Shown in pieces: positions 10,562 through 22,332 of a DNA stretch of 64,000 nt. Each line of letters begins with the position of its first letter. Positions within the stretch are counted from its first letter, which is position 1. The position numbers were made by a program, and so were the translations under genes. The notes under the pieces are model-generated. The model was not told where the DNA came from. It was given only the letters and a program-made list of their open reading frames with translations, and did no database searches. The stretch comes from Phycisphaerales bacterium (lineage in GTDB: Bacteria; Planctomycetota; Phycisphaerae; UBA1845), in contig JADZBE010000022.1 in assembly GCA_020852275.1 (NCBI GenBank), positions 151,443 through 215,442 on the forward strand, read 5' to 3'.

Positions 10562-10879
10562 TCAAAGACGCAGAGAGTTCTCCCCCGGGCCGCCGGGGCA
10601 GGCGCAGGGCGGGCCATGCCCGCCGACCTTGCCTCCTTGGAGAGAGTCGGGCGTAGCCCGCCCTACGAGCGACGCGCCGGAACTCACCGAAGCTCCGCGC
10701 GTCGGGATTCGCGGACCTTTCGAGGAAACTCGGACGACGACCCTTCGAGGCCCCGGTCCTTTATCGGAGTCACCTCCGATCGCGCCCCTGCGCCGATGAG
10801 CCCCCGCGCCCGCTGACCGATAGATCAGCGAAGCCTCGCGCACGTCGGTTCCATCGCAGCGAGGTCGGAGCTGTGCTTC
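10562..10879. other. Intergenic region between hslU and motA
   Basis: Contains a strong CCCCGG-GCCG-CCGGGG hairpin at 10583-10598 just after the hslU stop, without a T-run, and a second GGCGGGCCATGCCCGCC palindrome close behind. The sequence GTCGGGCGTAGCCCGCCC near 10650 is another short palindrome of repeat type. No convincing promoter or ORF was found. Confidence 0.5.
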
Positions 10880-11668
10880 ATGGACATTTCAAGTCTCATC
10901 GGCGTCATCATCGGGTGCATCTGCCTGGGGCTGGTGGCGTTCCACACATCGCACGGGCACTTCGCGATGTTCTACTCGCTGGAAGGCGTGCTCACCGTGT
11001 TCGGCGGCAGCATCAGCGTCTGCTTCATGGCCATGCCGCTGGACAAGGTGAAGAACGTCGTCGGCTTCCTGCGCCGATTTATGTTCAACAAGACGCGAAG
11101 CCCGGTGGAACTCATCAAGCTGATGAGCGAGCTGGCGGACAAGAGCCGGCGCGACGGCGTGCTGGCGCTCGAAGCGGAGTGCAAGAAGGCCGAGGCGGTG
11201 GACCCCTTCCTGGCGAGCGGCATCCGGATGCTGATCGACGGCACGGACGGCGGCGCGATCGAGGGCACGATGCGCCTGGAGATCTCGGCGATGCAGGAGC
11301 GGCACAAAGCGGGCAAGAAGTTCTTCGATCTGATCAAGCTGTACGGTCCGGGCTGGGGACTGGTCGGGACGCTCATCGGGCAGATCGGCATGTTCGGCAA
11401 CCTCGAGGGCGGCAGCATCGGCGCGCTGGGCAAGAGCCTCGCCATCGCCGTCTGCGCCACCATGTACGGCACGGTCGTGGCCAACGCCATCGCCGGCCCG
11501 ATCGGGGACAAGCTGGGAACACGGTCCACGGAAGAAATCATGAACCGGGAGATGGTGCTGCAGGCGCTGCTCTCGATGCAGTGCGGCGACAACCCGCGCA
11601 TCACCATCGACAAGATGATGGCCTTCCTGCCGCTGGCCGCGCGGGCCAAGGTGAAGGCGGCCGCATGA
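10880..11668 (+). CDS. motA: Flagellar motor stator protein MotA
   Basis: 262-residue inner-membrane stator subunit that conducts ions with MotB and drives the flagellar rotor. The N-terminus MDISSLIGVIIGCICLG opens the first of four membrane helices. The cytoplasmic loop (residues about 60-150) carries the charged rotor-facing region. The paired C-terminal helices include the conserved GPGWGLVGTLIGQIGMF and LAIAVCATMYGTVVANAIAGP segments, the latter ending in the conserved Gly-Pro. Size and order match the family. motB follows after 26 bases, so the two form an operon. No other flagellar genes are present in the window. Confidence 0.92.
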   Translation: MDISSLIGVIIGCICLGLVAFHTSHGHFAMFYSLEGVLTVFGGSISVCFMAMPLDKVKNVVGFLRRFMFNKTRSPVELIKLMSELADKSRRDGVLALEAECKKAEAVDPFLASGIRMLIDGTDGGAIEGTMRLEISAMQERHKAGKKFFDLIKLYGPGWGLVGTLIGQIGMFGNLEGGSIGALGKSLAIAVCATMYGTVVANAIAGPIGDKLGTRSTEEIMNREMVLQALLSMQCGDNPRITIDKMMAFLPLAARAKVKAAA

Positions 11669-11694
11669 CGCGACTAGCGGGACGCGCATAGCTG

Positions 11695-12606
11695 ATGAGC
11701 GATCACGAAGAACATCACGACGATTCCCACGCCGAGGGTCACGCCGCCAAGCACGGCGGCTCCCACGGCGGGCACGGCGGGGGACACGGCGGCGGCGGGC
11801 ACGAGGAGGGTCACGAGGGCGCGCCCGAGTGGCTCATCTCCTTCGCCGACAACGTGACGCTGATGATGGGATTCTTCGTCATCATGCTGGCGCTGAACCT
11901 CGGTCCCAAGGGCGGTTCCGACTCCGACGGCAAGAAGAGCGGCGCCGAGCAGGCCGCCGCCGGTCCGACCGCGGACATGCTCGATCTGGCGATTTCGCTG
12001 CGCGAGGCGTTCCATAACCCGGTAGATCCCGCGTCGATGGATCCCGACGACAAGCCGCTGATTGACCGCATGCTCCAGCGCCGCGGACAGGTGCCCATTG
12101 ACGAGGACGGTCCGCGCGGCAATGCGTATGAGCTTCAGTCGCTGCGGCGCGGGAAATACCCGGCCATCTGCGGCAGCATCCCCTTCGCCACCGACTCGAC
12201 CGCGTTCACCGAGGAGGCCGAGCGGACGCTCGCCAACGTGCATGAGCACCTTCGCGGGTACAACATGGTGATTGACGTGCGCGGACACGTCAGCGCGTTG
12301 GAGGCGTCCAACACGAAGGACCGCGGCGTGCGGCTCTCCTTCGAGCGCGCCATGGTCGTCGTGGACGCACTGGTTCGCCTGGGCATCAGTCGCGGGCAGT
12401 TGCGCCCGATTCCCTCCGGGGACATGGATCGCGTGAAAGCGGCCGCGTACGACGCGGAGGGACACGGGCTGAATCAGCGCGTCGAGCTGATCCTCACCGA
12501 GGACGTGGCTCCGGATTACGCAGTCTCCTCCAGCGACAAGACGGTCAAGTCGCCCATGGGCGCCGGCGCCGGTCCCGAACCGTCCACCTCGGAGCCGGGA
12601 CACTGA
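11695..12606 (+). CDS. motB: Flagellar motor protein MotB with His/Gly-rich N-terminal extension
   Basis: 303 residues, the peptidoglycan-anchored stator partner of MotA. The single membrane helix (residues about 47-70) begins with PEWLISFADNVTLMMGFF, where the Asp matches the ion-carrying residue of MotB. The C-terminal half (about 150-285) is an OmpA-like peptidoglycan-binding domain (VIDVRGHVSALEA, LSFERAMVVVDAL, GHGLNQRVELIL). Unusually, the first 42 residues are almost entirely His, Gly, Glu and Asp (HEEHHDDSHAEGH, HGGHGGGHGGGG). This could bind metal ions or simply be a flexible cytoplasmic tail. It is expressed with motA. Confidence 0.9.
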   Translation: MSDHEEHHDDSHAEGHAAKHGGSHGGHGGGHGGGGHEEGHEGAPEWLISFADNVTLMMGFFVIMLALNLGPKGGSDSDGKKSGAEQAAAGPTADMLDLAISLREAFHNPVDPASMDPDDKPLIDRMLQRRGQVPIDEDGPRGNAYELQSLRRGKYPAICGSIPFATDSTAFTEEAERTLANVHEHLRGYNMVIDVRGHVSALEASNTKDRGVRLSFERAMVVVDALVRLGISRGQLRPIPSGDMDRVKAAAYDAEGHGLNQRVELILTEDVAPDYAVSSSDKTVKSPMGAGAGPEPSTSEPGH

Positions 12607-12852
12607 GCCGGCCGCGCCGCAGCCGGGACCTCGGGCCGTGACCTTGAGCCGGGCGCTTGCGCGCAGCGCTCCTTCGGCGACAAATCCGTGTGCGTGATGG
12701 TGCGGTGGTTGTCCCGACGCAAGGGAGATTCCTCGCCGAAGTCCTGTTCACGCGCATGGGATCGGCGCATCGGCCTTCCGCCGCCAGGTCGGGCTTCCCG
12801 CGGATCCGGTGCTCAGTGGCGTGCTCTTGATGCGAGGTTGAGGCGCGCCTCG

Positions 12853-14838
<1,986 letters not shown>

Positions 14839-14914
14839 GATCGTGCAAGCGAGATTCGGTCAAGCCGCGTGTCGTGCTGCCCATCCGATGCGCCCAAGAC
14901 CCGGCGGCGCCGCC

Positions 14915-15658
14915 TCATTCCTTTCCGCCCTCGTAGCACTTGCACCCCGCCGCGCCGTGCGTGCACAGGGGATACCCCAGCGTCGACCAGCCCGGCGCCA
15001 GCAACTGCCCCGCCATGTCCGTCTTGCCGTGGAACCCGCCCATCATGTTGATCGCCCCGGTGAACCCGTCGCGCGAGAGAAGATCCTGCGCCGTGGCCGA
15101 CCGCCCTCCCGAGCGGCAGCCGCAGATGATCTTCCGGTCGTGCTCCAGCACGCGCTCGACCTCGGCCACAAAGTTCGGGTTCGGCTCCATCCGCCCGGTC
15201 GCGGCATTGCGGAAGGCGACGGGAATGTTGATCGCCCCCGGCGCGTGCCCTTGCGCGAACTCCTCGACCGTGCGCACGTCAAGATACACATACCCCTCGC
15301 CGCTCTCGAGCCGCTTCCGCGCTTCCTGCACGTTGATTTCAGGTAGATTCATTTTCTTCTCATCCGACCCGCCCACCCCGCGCGAAGCAGCGGGGGCGTT
15401 GCCCTCGGCACCCGGCGCCTTACCGCCCTCGGCCCCCGGCGCCTTACCCGAAGCCGAGGGTGACAAAGCCGAAGGCTCCATCCCCGATCCAGACGGCTGC
15501 GAGCAGCCTGCGCCGCCGACCAGCGCCCACGACATGACAAGCCAGCCGCGCGTCCATCCTCGCGCGCCAATCAATGAAGCGGCCGGTCTCCAGCAACTCC
15601 AGCGATCGCGACATCCGATTTGAGGATTTCTAAACCGCGGCACCATCCAAGGGATCAT
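14915..15658 (-). CDS. Exported rhodanese-domain protein, possible lipoprotein
   Basis: 247 residues from the first ATG. A hydrophobic segment ending in LVGGAGC may be a degenerate lipobox, since Gly at -3 is atypical; an internal Met at 15535 is too close to it to be the start. A spacer with two copies of GKAPGAEG follows. Residues about 105-225 are a single rhodanese domain with DVRTVEEFAQGHAPGAINIP and the active-site loop CGCRSGGRS, so the thiol-transfer cysteine is present. The last 20 residues are Cys-rich (LCTHGAAGCKCYEGG) and may bind a metal or form disulfides. It lies upstream of the NHLRC2-like gene and may be co-transcribed with it. Confidence 0.8.
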   Translation of the reverse strand: MIPWMVPRFRNPQIGCRDRWSCWRPAASLIGARGWTRGWLVMSWALVGGAGCSQPSGSGMEPSALSPSASGKAPGAEGGKAPGAEGNAPAASRGVGGSDEKKMNLPEINVQEARKRLESGEGYVYLDVRTVEEFAQGHAPGAINIPVAFRNAATGRMEPNPNFVAEVERVLEHDRKIICGCRSGGRSATAQDLLSRDGFTGAINMMGGFHGKTDMAGQLLAPGWSTLGYPLCTHGAAGCKCYEGGKE

Positions 15659-15712
15659 AGTTCCTGCGCATCGCAGCCGAAAGCCCGTTCACGGCGGCGG
15701 GCGCGAATCCCC

Positions 15713-18193
15713 TCAGCGGCAGGACACGGTCCTGCACAAGCGGTCATACTCCAGAAGGCAGACGTTCGCCGCGCCCGCCGCGCCATACAGCCGGGTCTTT
15801 GCCCGCCCGGATGCGTCCGTGGTCATGCAATCCGCGTGGCCCGTGTCCGTGGAAGCAGTCAGGGTGGTGCTCGGCGGAAGCCAGGACTTCACGCGAACGA
15901 CGAGGTCGCCCCGCTTGCAGCTTGCGGAAAGCCGCTGGATGTTGCCGGCGTAGGCCGGGGTCATGAGGAAGCCGCGGTCCTCGCCGGCGAGGGAGCCGTA
16001 GCCGCCGATCTGCCCGCGCTCGTTGATGGAGGAGGCGAATGACAGCCGATCCCACGGACAACCGTTGTGCAAGTGCTTGTTCAGGTTACTCCGCCCGTTG
16101 GCATCCCAGCGCACCGCATGCTGGCCGGTCAACTCGTCCCGGATCACACCGACGATCTCACCCGCATTGTTGATCCCCCGAGCGCTGGAGTTGTACGAGT
16201 CCTCCGGTACGAGAACATGAATCGTGCCGTCCGGCGCCCAGACCACCGCGCGGTTCCCGAAGTCCCTTTCGACCGCCGCACCTGCCGCGACGCCGTGATC
16301 GTTGATGGCGTAGGGATACGCGGACAATCCGGTTCGTTGCATTTCGCTGACGTCGCCGCCCGGACTCCAACGGAACGGGCGATCGCTTTGATCTCCGGAG
16401 TCCCAATAGCCCACGACTTCCCCCGCCGAGTTAATGGCTTGCGCTGTCGAATAGCCCGGATTGCCCGGCACGGGGATCGGCGTCATGACGCCGACCTCCC
16501 AGAAGAACGCCGCGACATTTCCCTCGCTCGTGCCGGATTGACCCACGATCTGCCCGGCGTCGTTCACACCCTCAGCGAAGGCATTCGAGCCGCCCAGGTT
16601 GCCCAAGTCCGAGATTCGCCCATTGACCCACAGAACCGCGTGATATGTTTCCTCCGCCGATTGGGCGGTGCCCACGATCCATCCCATGGCGTTCAGATCG
16701 CTTGCGTTGCTGGTTTGACCCCCGAGTGTGCCAAGATCGATCGTTTGGCCCTGCTCCCAGGACACGGCGTGGTACACATGGCTGCCGAAGATGCCGTCCG
16801 CTTCGCCGACGACGATGCCCGTGTCGCCGACCGCGCCGCAGCCGGAGCGAGCGCCGTGGGGCAGGGGCGGAAGCTCCTGGATTACGTAGCCGCTGGGGAT
16901 CGGGTCGCACTCTACAAACGCACACCCATCTGCCTGGCCATCCATACACACCGTGTGCGGACCTGTTTGATTGAAGAACCGCGCCACCGCGCGCCCGTCC
17001 GGTCGCACGGATACCAACTGAAACTCCCCGGATTCCAGAGACACGCTGAACGTCGCGCCCTCGGGAAGCGTGGTGACCATCCGCGCCTCGATCGTGCTGC
17101 CGCCGAGGACGTTGACCTCAACCCGCAGGATGCTCCCGTCCAGGGGAACGAGCATCCAACCGTGACCGTCGCTGGCGCTCATCGCAATCCGTCCCGCGTC
17201 GTTGAGCGCCGGCTCCTCGAAATAGAGCTTCAGGCCCGCGCCGCGCGGCAGCAGCGAATCGAGCGGTTGGATGAGACCGTCCGTCCAAATCGCCGACTCG
17301 CCTTCCCACGCGATCACGCCTTCCGCGCCGCCGAGCACCGTGCCTGACTCGTTGATCCTCCACGCATAACTTTCCGCGCCCCCCAAGGTCCCCAGATCGG
17401 TCATCACGCCGTCCTGCCACAGGAAAGCATGGCCGTAGCTCTGATTCCATCCCGATCGGGCGAATCCGACGACTTGCTCGAGATCGTTGATACCCTGCGC
17501 CTCGGACGCGTCGCCGCCGAGCGTTCCGAGATCCTGCATCACGCCCTCCCGCCAAAGAAAGGCGTGCCGCTGCCCGTTTCCCTTCGTGGAGAACCCCGCC
17601 ACGACGCCGTGATTGTTCACCGCATACGCACAGGTCTGCGTCCCGCCGAGCGTGCCGAGATCGACGATGTCGTAGTACGGGTCCCCAGGCGTGAGCAAGT
17701 AACCGTGGGTCGCGCGCTGGTACTTCCCCCAGCCGACGATCTGCCCCGCGTTGTTGATGCCTCGCGCGGTGGTCAGCGTCCATCCGCTGTCGGGAGGGAT
17801 TCGCAGGTTCAAGTCCTCCCATTGCCCGTTCGCCCATACAAACGCGCTCAGCACATCGGTCGGATGGAGATCCTCAATCACCTCGCCGACGACCCTGCCC
17901 GATTCGTTGACGTCATAGGCGATACTGTCGTCGGGCCAATCGGGCGTAAGATCGGTGATGCCATCTTCGACGGACCAGAGGAAGGCGTGGTATTCATGGC
18001 TGAACGTCCACGAGCTTCCGACAACCTGGGATCGGCTGTTCATCGCGATCGGCCTGGCGCCGCCATCCCCCAGTTCCGCGATGCGCACCATGGAATACCG
18101 TTGCTCCGCGCTCGCGGAGGAAGCCGCGGAAAGCTGCGCCGCACACACCGCGGCCGTGCACGCCCACCTGGGTCGATTCGCCAATCGGATCAT
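15713..18193 (-). CDS. Exported HAF-repeat protein
   Basis: 826 residues. The ATG at 18193 is chosen because an AAGGA ribosome site lies about eight bases upstream and a signal peptide with an ASA cleavage site follows (MIRLANRPRWACTAAV...). The frame upstream to 18469 is Arg-rich and not coding. Most of the protein consists of repeated units of about 45-50 residues of the HAF type, each combining AINxxGxVVG with HAFLW and DLGTLGG, for example HAFLWREGVMQDLGTLGG. The two halves are separated by a beta-rich segment around residue 390 with a Cys-containing stretch. HAF proteins are extracellular or surface repeat proteins, probably beta-propellers, of unknown function and frequent in planctomycetes. 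Confidence 0.85.
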   Translation of the reverse strand: MIRLANRPRWACTAAVCAAQLSAASSASAEQRYSMVRIAELGDGGARPIAMNSRSQVVGSSWTFSHEYHAFLWSVEDGITDLTPDWPDDSIAYDVNESGRVVGEVIEDLHPTDVLSAFVWANGQWEDLNLRIPPDSGWTLTTARGINNAGQIVGWGKYQRATHGYLLTPGDPYYDIVDLGTLGGTQTCAYAVNNHGVVAGFSTKGNGQRHAFLWREGVMQDLGTLGGDASEAQGINDLEQVVGFARSGWNQSYGHAFLWQDGVMTDLGTLGGAESYAWRINESGTVLGGAEGVIAWEGESAIWTDGLIQPLDSLLPRGAGLKLYFEEPALNDAGRIAMSASDGHGWMLVPLDGSILRVEVNVLGGSTIEARMVTTLPEGATFSVSLESGEFQLVSVRPDGRAVARFFNQTGPHTVCMDGQADGCAFVECDPIPSGYVIQELPPLPHGARSGCGAVGDTGIVVGEADGIFGSHVYHAVSWEQGQTIDLGTLGGQTSNASDLNAMGWIVGTAQSAEETYHAVLWVNGRISDLGNLGGSNAFAEGVNDAGQIVGQSGTSEGNVAAFFWEVGVMTPIPVPGNPGYSTAQAINSAGEVVGYWDSGDQSDRPFRWSPGGDVSEMQRTGLSAYPYAINDHGVAAGAAVERDFGNRAVVWAPDGTIHVLVPEDSYNSSARGINNAGEIVGVIRDELTGQHAVRWDANGRSNLNKHLHNGCPWDRLSFASSINERGQIGGYGSLAGEDRGFLMTPAYAGNIQRLSASCKRGDLVVRVKSWLPPSTTLTASTDTGHADCMTTDASGRAKTRLYGAAGAANVCLLEYDRLCRTVSCR

Positions 18194-18279
18194 GGATTCA
18201 TTCCTTACGAGACGGGATGGGGGAAAGCACATCCCCAACAACCGGTCGATCCACGGACGCACCCCCGGGGCGATACACC

Positions 18280-18306
18280 ACTCTACGCGACGGATAGGTA
18301 GAGTGT
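18280..18306. promoter_or_regulatory. Perfect 8-bp dyad upstream of the HAF-repeat gene
   Basis: CACTCTAC, 11 bases, GTAGAGTG. It starts 87 bases upstream of the HAF gene start and could be an operator for a dimeric regulator or an RNA hairpin in the 5' leader. No convincing -35/-10 pair was identified beside it, and the remaining bases up to the tRNA show no other structure. Confidence 0.4.
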
Positions 18307-18551
18307 TCACATGAAGTGTGGCGCCGGTGTCGGACAACCGGAGCCTCCGGTGAGCGGCAGGGCGAAGCGTGCTTAAGCGCCTGTGGCGGCTCGGTTTGCG
18401 ATTGCGTGGCGGGACGGCGGAGGTCGCGCGCTCGCCGCTCGAAGTCGCGCACATGCTCGGCCCACACATGGCGGGACTCGTCTCTGGGGTCGACCGGGAG
18501 GCGACTACGCAGCAAACGACCCGATGCGGATGCGGGTTGCGCGGCGTTCAC

Positions 18552-18624
18552 CTGGGCTGCAAGGACTCGAACCTTGAACTTCCTGATCCAGAGTCAGGCG
18601 TTCTACCAATTGAACTACAGCCCA
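18552..18624 (-). tRNA. tRNA-Gln (CTG)
   Basis: A 73-nt cloverleaf on the minus strand. The acceptor stem TGGGCTG/CAGCCCA pairs fully, the anticodon stem CCTGA/TCAGG encloses CTCTGGA with anticodon CTG, and the T-arm contains GGTTCGAGTCC. The discriminator is G and no CCA is encoded. Confidence 0.95.
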
Positions 18625-19190
18625 CTGCGGCCTGTGTTCTTACCCGGCTTCGCGGCGGGTTTCAAGTCGGCGACGGCGGCACGGGCGATCGCAGCCGTGA
18701 CAGGATCGGCGGTCCCCTCGGGGCCGAGGAATGCAGCCACGGGTAGAGCGGCGCCCCTCGCCTCGCAGCGGAACCGATGGTCAGGATGCGAATCGGGCTT
18801 GGACCCCAACAGGGTCGCGGAATTTCCGGTCGCGGTTTCGTCGTGACGAGGGTCTCCTCTGCCCCTCACGCGTCTCATACGCGCCGCACGCGTCTCCTCT
18901 GCCCCTCACGCGTATCCTCCGCCCGCACCTGCTTCAGAGTTGGCAGGCTCTCCGAGGCACGGATTCAGGACGTCCCGCGATCCCTGCGCCGGGATGGCGC
19001 TGTCCCCCGCGGTCAGATGGCGACCCACCTGGATGATTCCGCCGCCCGCGCGGCTCAGCCCGGTCTGCGGGAATAACATTGCGCTTGTCACCGCGTCTCT
19101 TGATCGGGCATCTGAAGTGGCGGAACAAGGGGAGGGGTTGTGCAGCGGCGACGCGGAAAGCCGGAAGAAGATCGCAAGTTGGGGGCGCAC
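18625..19190. other. Intergenic region after tRNA-Gln with a 40-bp direct duplication
   Basis: No credible gene. Bases 18852-18930 hold two tandem copies of a unit of about 40 bp beginning GTCTCCTCTGCCCCTCACG. The rest is unstructured high-GC sequence up to the ribosome site of the next gene. Confidence 0.55.
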
Positions 19191-22181
19191 ATGAACGCGG
19201 TTGCATCAACGAGTGCTCGCGGACGAAGTCCGCGGCGAGTCTTCGGGCGCCAAGCGTCCGCATTCGGACTTCTGGTCCTGCTGGTGTTGAGTGCAGGGGC
19301 ATCGACTGGCGCCCCGGCGCCGCCGGCGTCGCGTTCCGCTTCCGGCGACCTTCAGTTGCGACTGGCCCGATCGAGTGATGGGCGAACCTTCACGGATGAG
19401 GGGGTCTTGTTTCTTGACCAGGCATCCGCCCCGGACCTTGTGCGCCTGCGCGACGGGCGGATCATGGCGATGTTCGACGTGCACTCGCAGGACCGATCCT
19501 CCATCTGGGTGACGTTCTCACGCGACGAGGGACGCTCGTGGGATGCGCCCCATCCGGCGCGGATTCAGTCGACGGCCGGCTCGCTGGAGCTTCCGCGTCA
19601 CGCGGACGCCGTCGTCTCGCCGGGCGGCGCGATCAAGATCTTCTTCACGACCGGACCGGTCCACCGCGACACCCAGCCGTCCGGCGAGTCCGCGGAGGCC
19701 CCGATCCAGAACCGCTCCCACGAGGCCGGCGTTTCCGATTCTGAAGGCGGGGCACAGCCCGCGCCCGCGGAAACCGACGGTGGACCCGCGCCGGGGCAGA
19801 CCGAAGGCGGCGACAAACCCGCGCCGGCCGGCGGCACGGGTGTTCAACCGGTGTCCGGCGCCGCCGGAGCCGCGCAGGTGATCCGCGGGGCCGTCTCGCG
19901 CGACGGGATTCACTTCGTGCTCGACCCGCAGGTGGAGATGAAGATCGCCGCGCCGCGGGGCGAGATGCATGTAATGACGGCCCTGTTCCGGGACCGGGTC
20001 TTTGCTTACGTCGATGCGCCGGCGTCCACGTCGAGTCCGTCGGACGCGAAGTCCCCCGCGCTATTGGGCTTTCTGTCGCGCGATGGACGGCGGTTTGCAC
20101 GTTTCAGCCCGAAGCGGCCCGATGACGTTCACCTTGTGGGCGACCTGCTCGCGCGCGGAGAGACGCTGACGGGCTGCTTCTGCGATGCGGGGCGAATGCG
20201 CCTGTTCGAATCCAACGACGCGCGGACGTTTGCGGAAACTTCGTGCAAGGGTCCGCCGGGCGCGACGGACGCGGCGTTGACGGTGCTCAAGGGCGCGGGG
20301 CTGCTGATGCTCTACGCCGCGCCGCGCGAAGGAGCGCGAGCTTCCGTTGTGGACGGCCTGCTGTCGGTCTCGCAGGAGGAGCGTCGCCGGGCGTGCGCCG
20401 CGCACGAACTCGCGGAAGACGGATCGGACGCCCGCGCCGCGCGCCAGTCCGCCGGCGAGCCAGTCGGCGCGGACACCATTTCGCCGCACGAGTTCGTGCT
20501 CGTCGCCTCCGCGCCGGTCGAAGGGCGAAGCGACGGCGCATCCCGCTTGCCACGCCAAACCTCGACGATCGCGGGGGGTTCGACCGCCGGGCCCGGTGAA
20601 CCGACCGGCGGGGATATCACTTCCCAGAGCGCATCCGCCTCGGTCGCCGGCGCGCCGGGTCGCGCCGCGACGGGACGCCCGGGGGATTCGGGAATCGCCG
20701 ACCCGGCCTCCTTGGGTTCGACACGACCCGAAGCCGCTCCCTCGGAAGCCGCAGTCAAGAACGCCGGCGACCAAGACGCCCCAGCCTTGTTGGAAGCTTC
20801 GTCGCCATGGCCCGATCCGTATTCGACTTTTGCGCCGACCCCCACGTTCAGGGAATGGGTGGACTACGCGACATGGTATCGAACGATCGGCCGAGGCGCC
20901 ACCGCGGATGACGCCAACATCGCCTACATGCAGGTCATGCCCGCCGCCAACGATCCGCCCGGAAGCAAGCCGGACTGGCCGGAGCTGGTGAACATGTTCT
21001 CCGACGGAACAACCTTCGCTCACCCCGCGCCGTGGGCGCCCGAGGATCATCCGGATTGGGAGGCGTCGTACCAGCAGACGCATTGGCTGGCGGACTGGTT
21101 CCGGCAGGCCACACTGCACACGGGCTACGCCGGCCCGGACCTGCCCCCGCCGGACGACGCGACGACGCATCCGGAGGAGGAGGCGAGGGAGCAATCGCTG
21201 CTGATCAACATCCTCCTGCCGGGACTGTCGTCGCATCGGGCGATGGCCAAGAAGCTCATTTCCGACAGTTGGCGCGCGGAAGGCGGTCGCGTGGATCCGG
21301 CGAGAATGACGCAGGCGTGGGAAACCGTGCTGCGCGGGGCCGGGCACATGCAGATGGGCTCGACGCTGATCGAGGAGCTTGTCGGCGTGGCGGAGCAATC
21401 GCTGGTGCAGGAGAACGCGCGCTGGGCGCTGGACCAAGGTGTATTCCAGACGGAAGAGGAGATCGAAGGTGCGCTGAACACGCTGGAATCGTTTGATCGC
21501 TGCGACCGCGACCCGGTGCAGAGCATCCGCGGCGAACATGCGATGGCCATGGATTCGATTCAGTACATGTTCTGGCCCGGCGAACAGAACGGCGAGCCAA
21601 AGCCGATTCCTGATCGGATTGAGAAGTTCAGCTCGCTGATCGGTGAGGGATCGGAGGAGCCGGGCAAGTCCATCTCCGAAATGACGGCGCCGCAGGTGTA
21701 CGAGACGATCGACGGGTTCGACGCGCACTACCGCACGCTCGCGGACCAGATGCGCGTGGGGTACCCGCTGGTGCGCGCCGCTGACCTGGACGCGATGCAG
21801 GAGTCGTTTGCGGCGGGGAATCCGATGGCCGACATGCTGCTGCCCTCCCTGAGCCGGTACTACAAGCTGCGCGCGCGGTCGGAAGCGTCGCGCCGCGCCA
21901 CGCAGTTGTCCTACGCAGCGCACCTCTACAAGGCGCGCGAGGGGCGCTGGCCCGCCTCGCTCGACGAGCTTCCCGAGCCGCATCGAACTCGTGTGCGAAC
22001 GGACCCGTTTACAGGATCGGACTTCGGTTACCAGCTCACGCCGGATGGGCCGCGCGTATACTCGATGTCCGAAAATGGTCTGGACGACGGCGGCATGCAC
22101 GCGCATCGCTGGGACGATGGCGTGGAAGAGGGCGCATCCGACGATTACGTCTTCTGGCCCCCGCAGGTCCGGCCTCAATGA
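19191..22181 (+). CDS. Exported protein with sialidase-like N-terminus and pseudopilin-like C-terminus
   Basis: 996 residues. The ATG at 19191 follows GGGGG and starts an N-terminal region with an Arg-rich stretch and the helix FGLLVLLVLSAGAS. Residues about 55-340 contain BNR/sialidase-like strands (SSDGRTFTDEGV, VTFSRDEGRSWD, LSRDGRRFARFS), interrupted by a low-complexity Pro/Ala/Gly insert. A second disordered stretch occupies about 390-550. The region about 560-900 is helical with many Trp and acidic residues and is unrecognised. The end (YAAHLYKAREGRWPASLDEL, then DPFTGSDFGYQLTPDGPRVYS and GLDDGG) resembles the C-terminal segment of type II secretion pseudopilin-like proteins common in planctomycetes. 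Function unknown. Confidence 0.75.
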   Translation: MNAVASTSARGRSPRRVFGRQASAFGLLVLLVLSAGASTGAPAPPASRSASGDLQLRLARSSDGRTFTDEGVLFLDQASAPDLVRLRDGRIMAMFDVHSQDRSSIWVTFSRDEGRSWDAPHPARIQSTAGSLELPRHADAVVSPGGAIKIFFTTGPVHRDTQPSGESAEAPIQNRSHEAGVSDSEGGAQPAPAETDGGPAPGQTEGGDKPAPAGGTGVQPVSGAAGAAQVIRGAVSRDGIHFVLDPQVEMKIAAPRGEMHVMTALFRDRVFAYVDAPASTSSPSDAKSPALLGFLSRDGRRFARFSPKRPDDVHLVGDLLARGETLTGCFCDAGRMRLFESNDARTFAETSCKGPPGATDAALTVLKGAGLLMLYAAPREGARASVVDGLLSVSQEERRRACAAHELAEDGSDARAARQSAGEPVGADTISPHEFVLVASAPVEGRSDGASRLPRQTSTIAGGSTAGPGEPTGGDITSQSASASVAGAPGRAATGRPGDSGIADPASLGSTRPEAAPSEAAVKNAGDQDAPALLEASSPWPDPYSTFAPTPTFREWVDYATWYRTIGRGATADDANIAYMQVMPAANDPPGSKPDWPELVNMFSDGTTFAHPAPWAPEDHPDWEASYQQTHWLADWFRQATLHTGYAGPDLPPPDDATTHPEEEAREQSLLINILLPGLSSHRAMAKKLISDSWRAEGGRVDPARMTQAWETVLRGAGHMQMGSTLIEELVGVAEQSLVQENARWALDQGVFQTEEEIEGALNTLESFDRCDRDPVQSIRGEHAMAMDSIQYMFWPGEQNGEPKPIPDRIEKFSSLIGEGSEEPGKSISEMTAPQVYETIDGFDAHYRTLADQMRVGYPLVRAADLDAMQESFAAGNPMADMLLPSLSRYYKLRARSEASRRATQLSYAAHLYKAREGRWPASLDELPEPHRTRVRTDPFTGSDFGYQLTPDGPRVYSMSENGLDDGGMHAHRWDDGVEEGASDDYVFWPPQVRPQ

Positions 22182-22302
22182 GAGATGCGAGCCGCGGGCT
22201 TCGGTCCGCGTGGACTTGTGTGGCAGCAGGCGGGTCAAAGCCCTACATCTCGGACTGACGCGAACGCATCATACAAAATCTTGGGGGGTGCGTGTTTTTT
22301 TC

Positions 22303-22332
22303 TTGACGAAAGCAATCCAGCCGACGTATACT
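22303..22332 (+). promoter_or_regulatory. Strong sigma-70-like promoter of the candidate ncRNA
   Basis: TTGACG (22303-22308), an 18-base spacer, TATACT (22327-22332), preceded by a T-rich tract. It is among the best promoter matches I found in the window, and no conventional gene starts within 500 bases downstream. Expected transcription start near 22339. Confidence 0.7.

Noticed and set aside
20061..22238. Minus-strand frame of 725 codons
   Set aside because: Antisense to a well-supported exported protein; composition is Arg/His-rich and no domain is visible.
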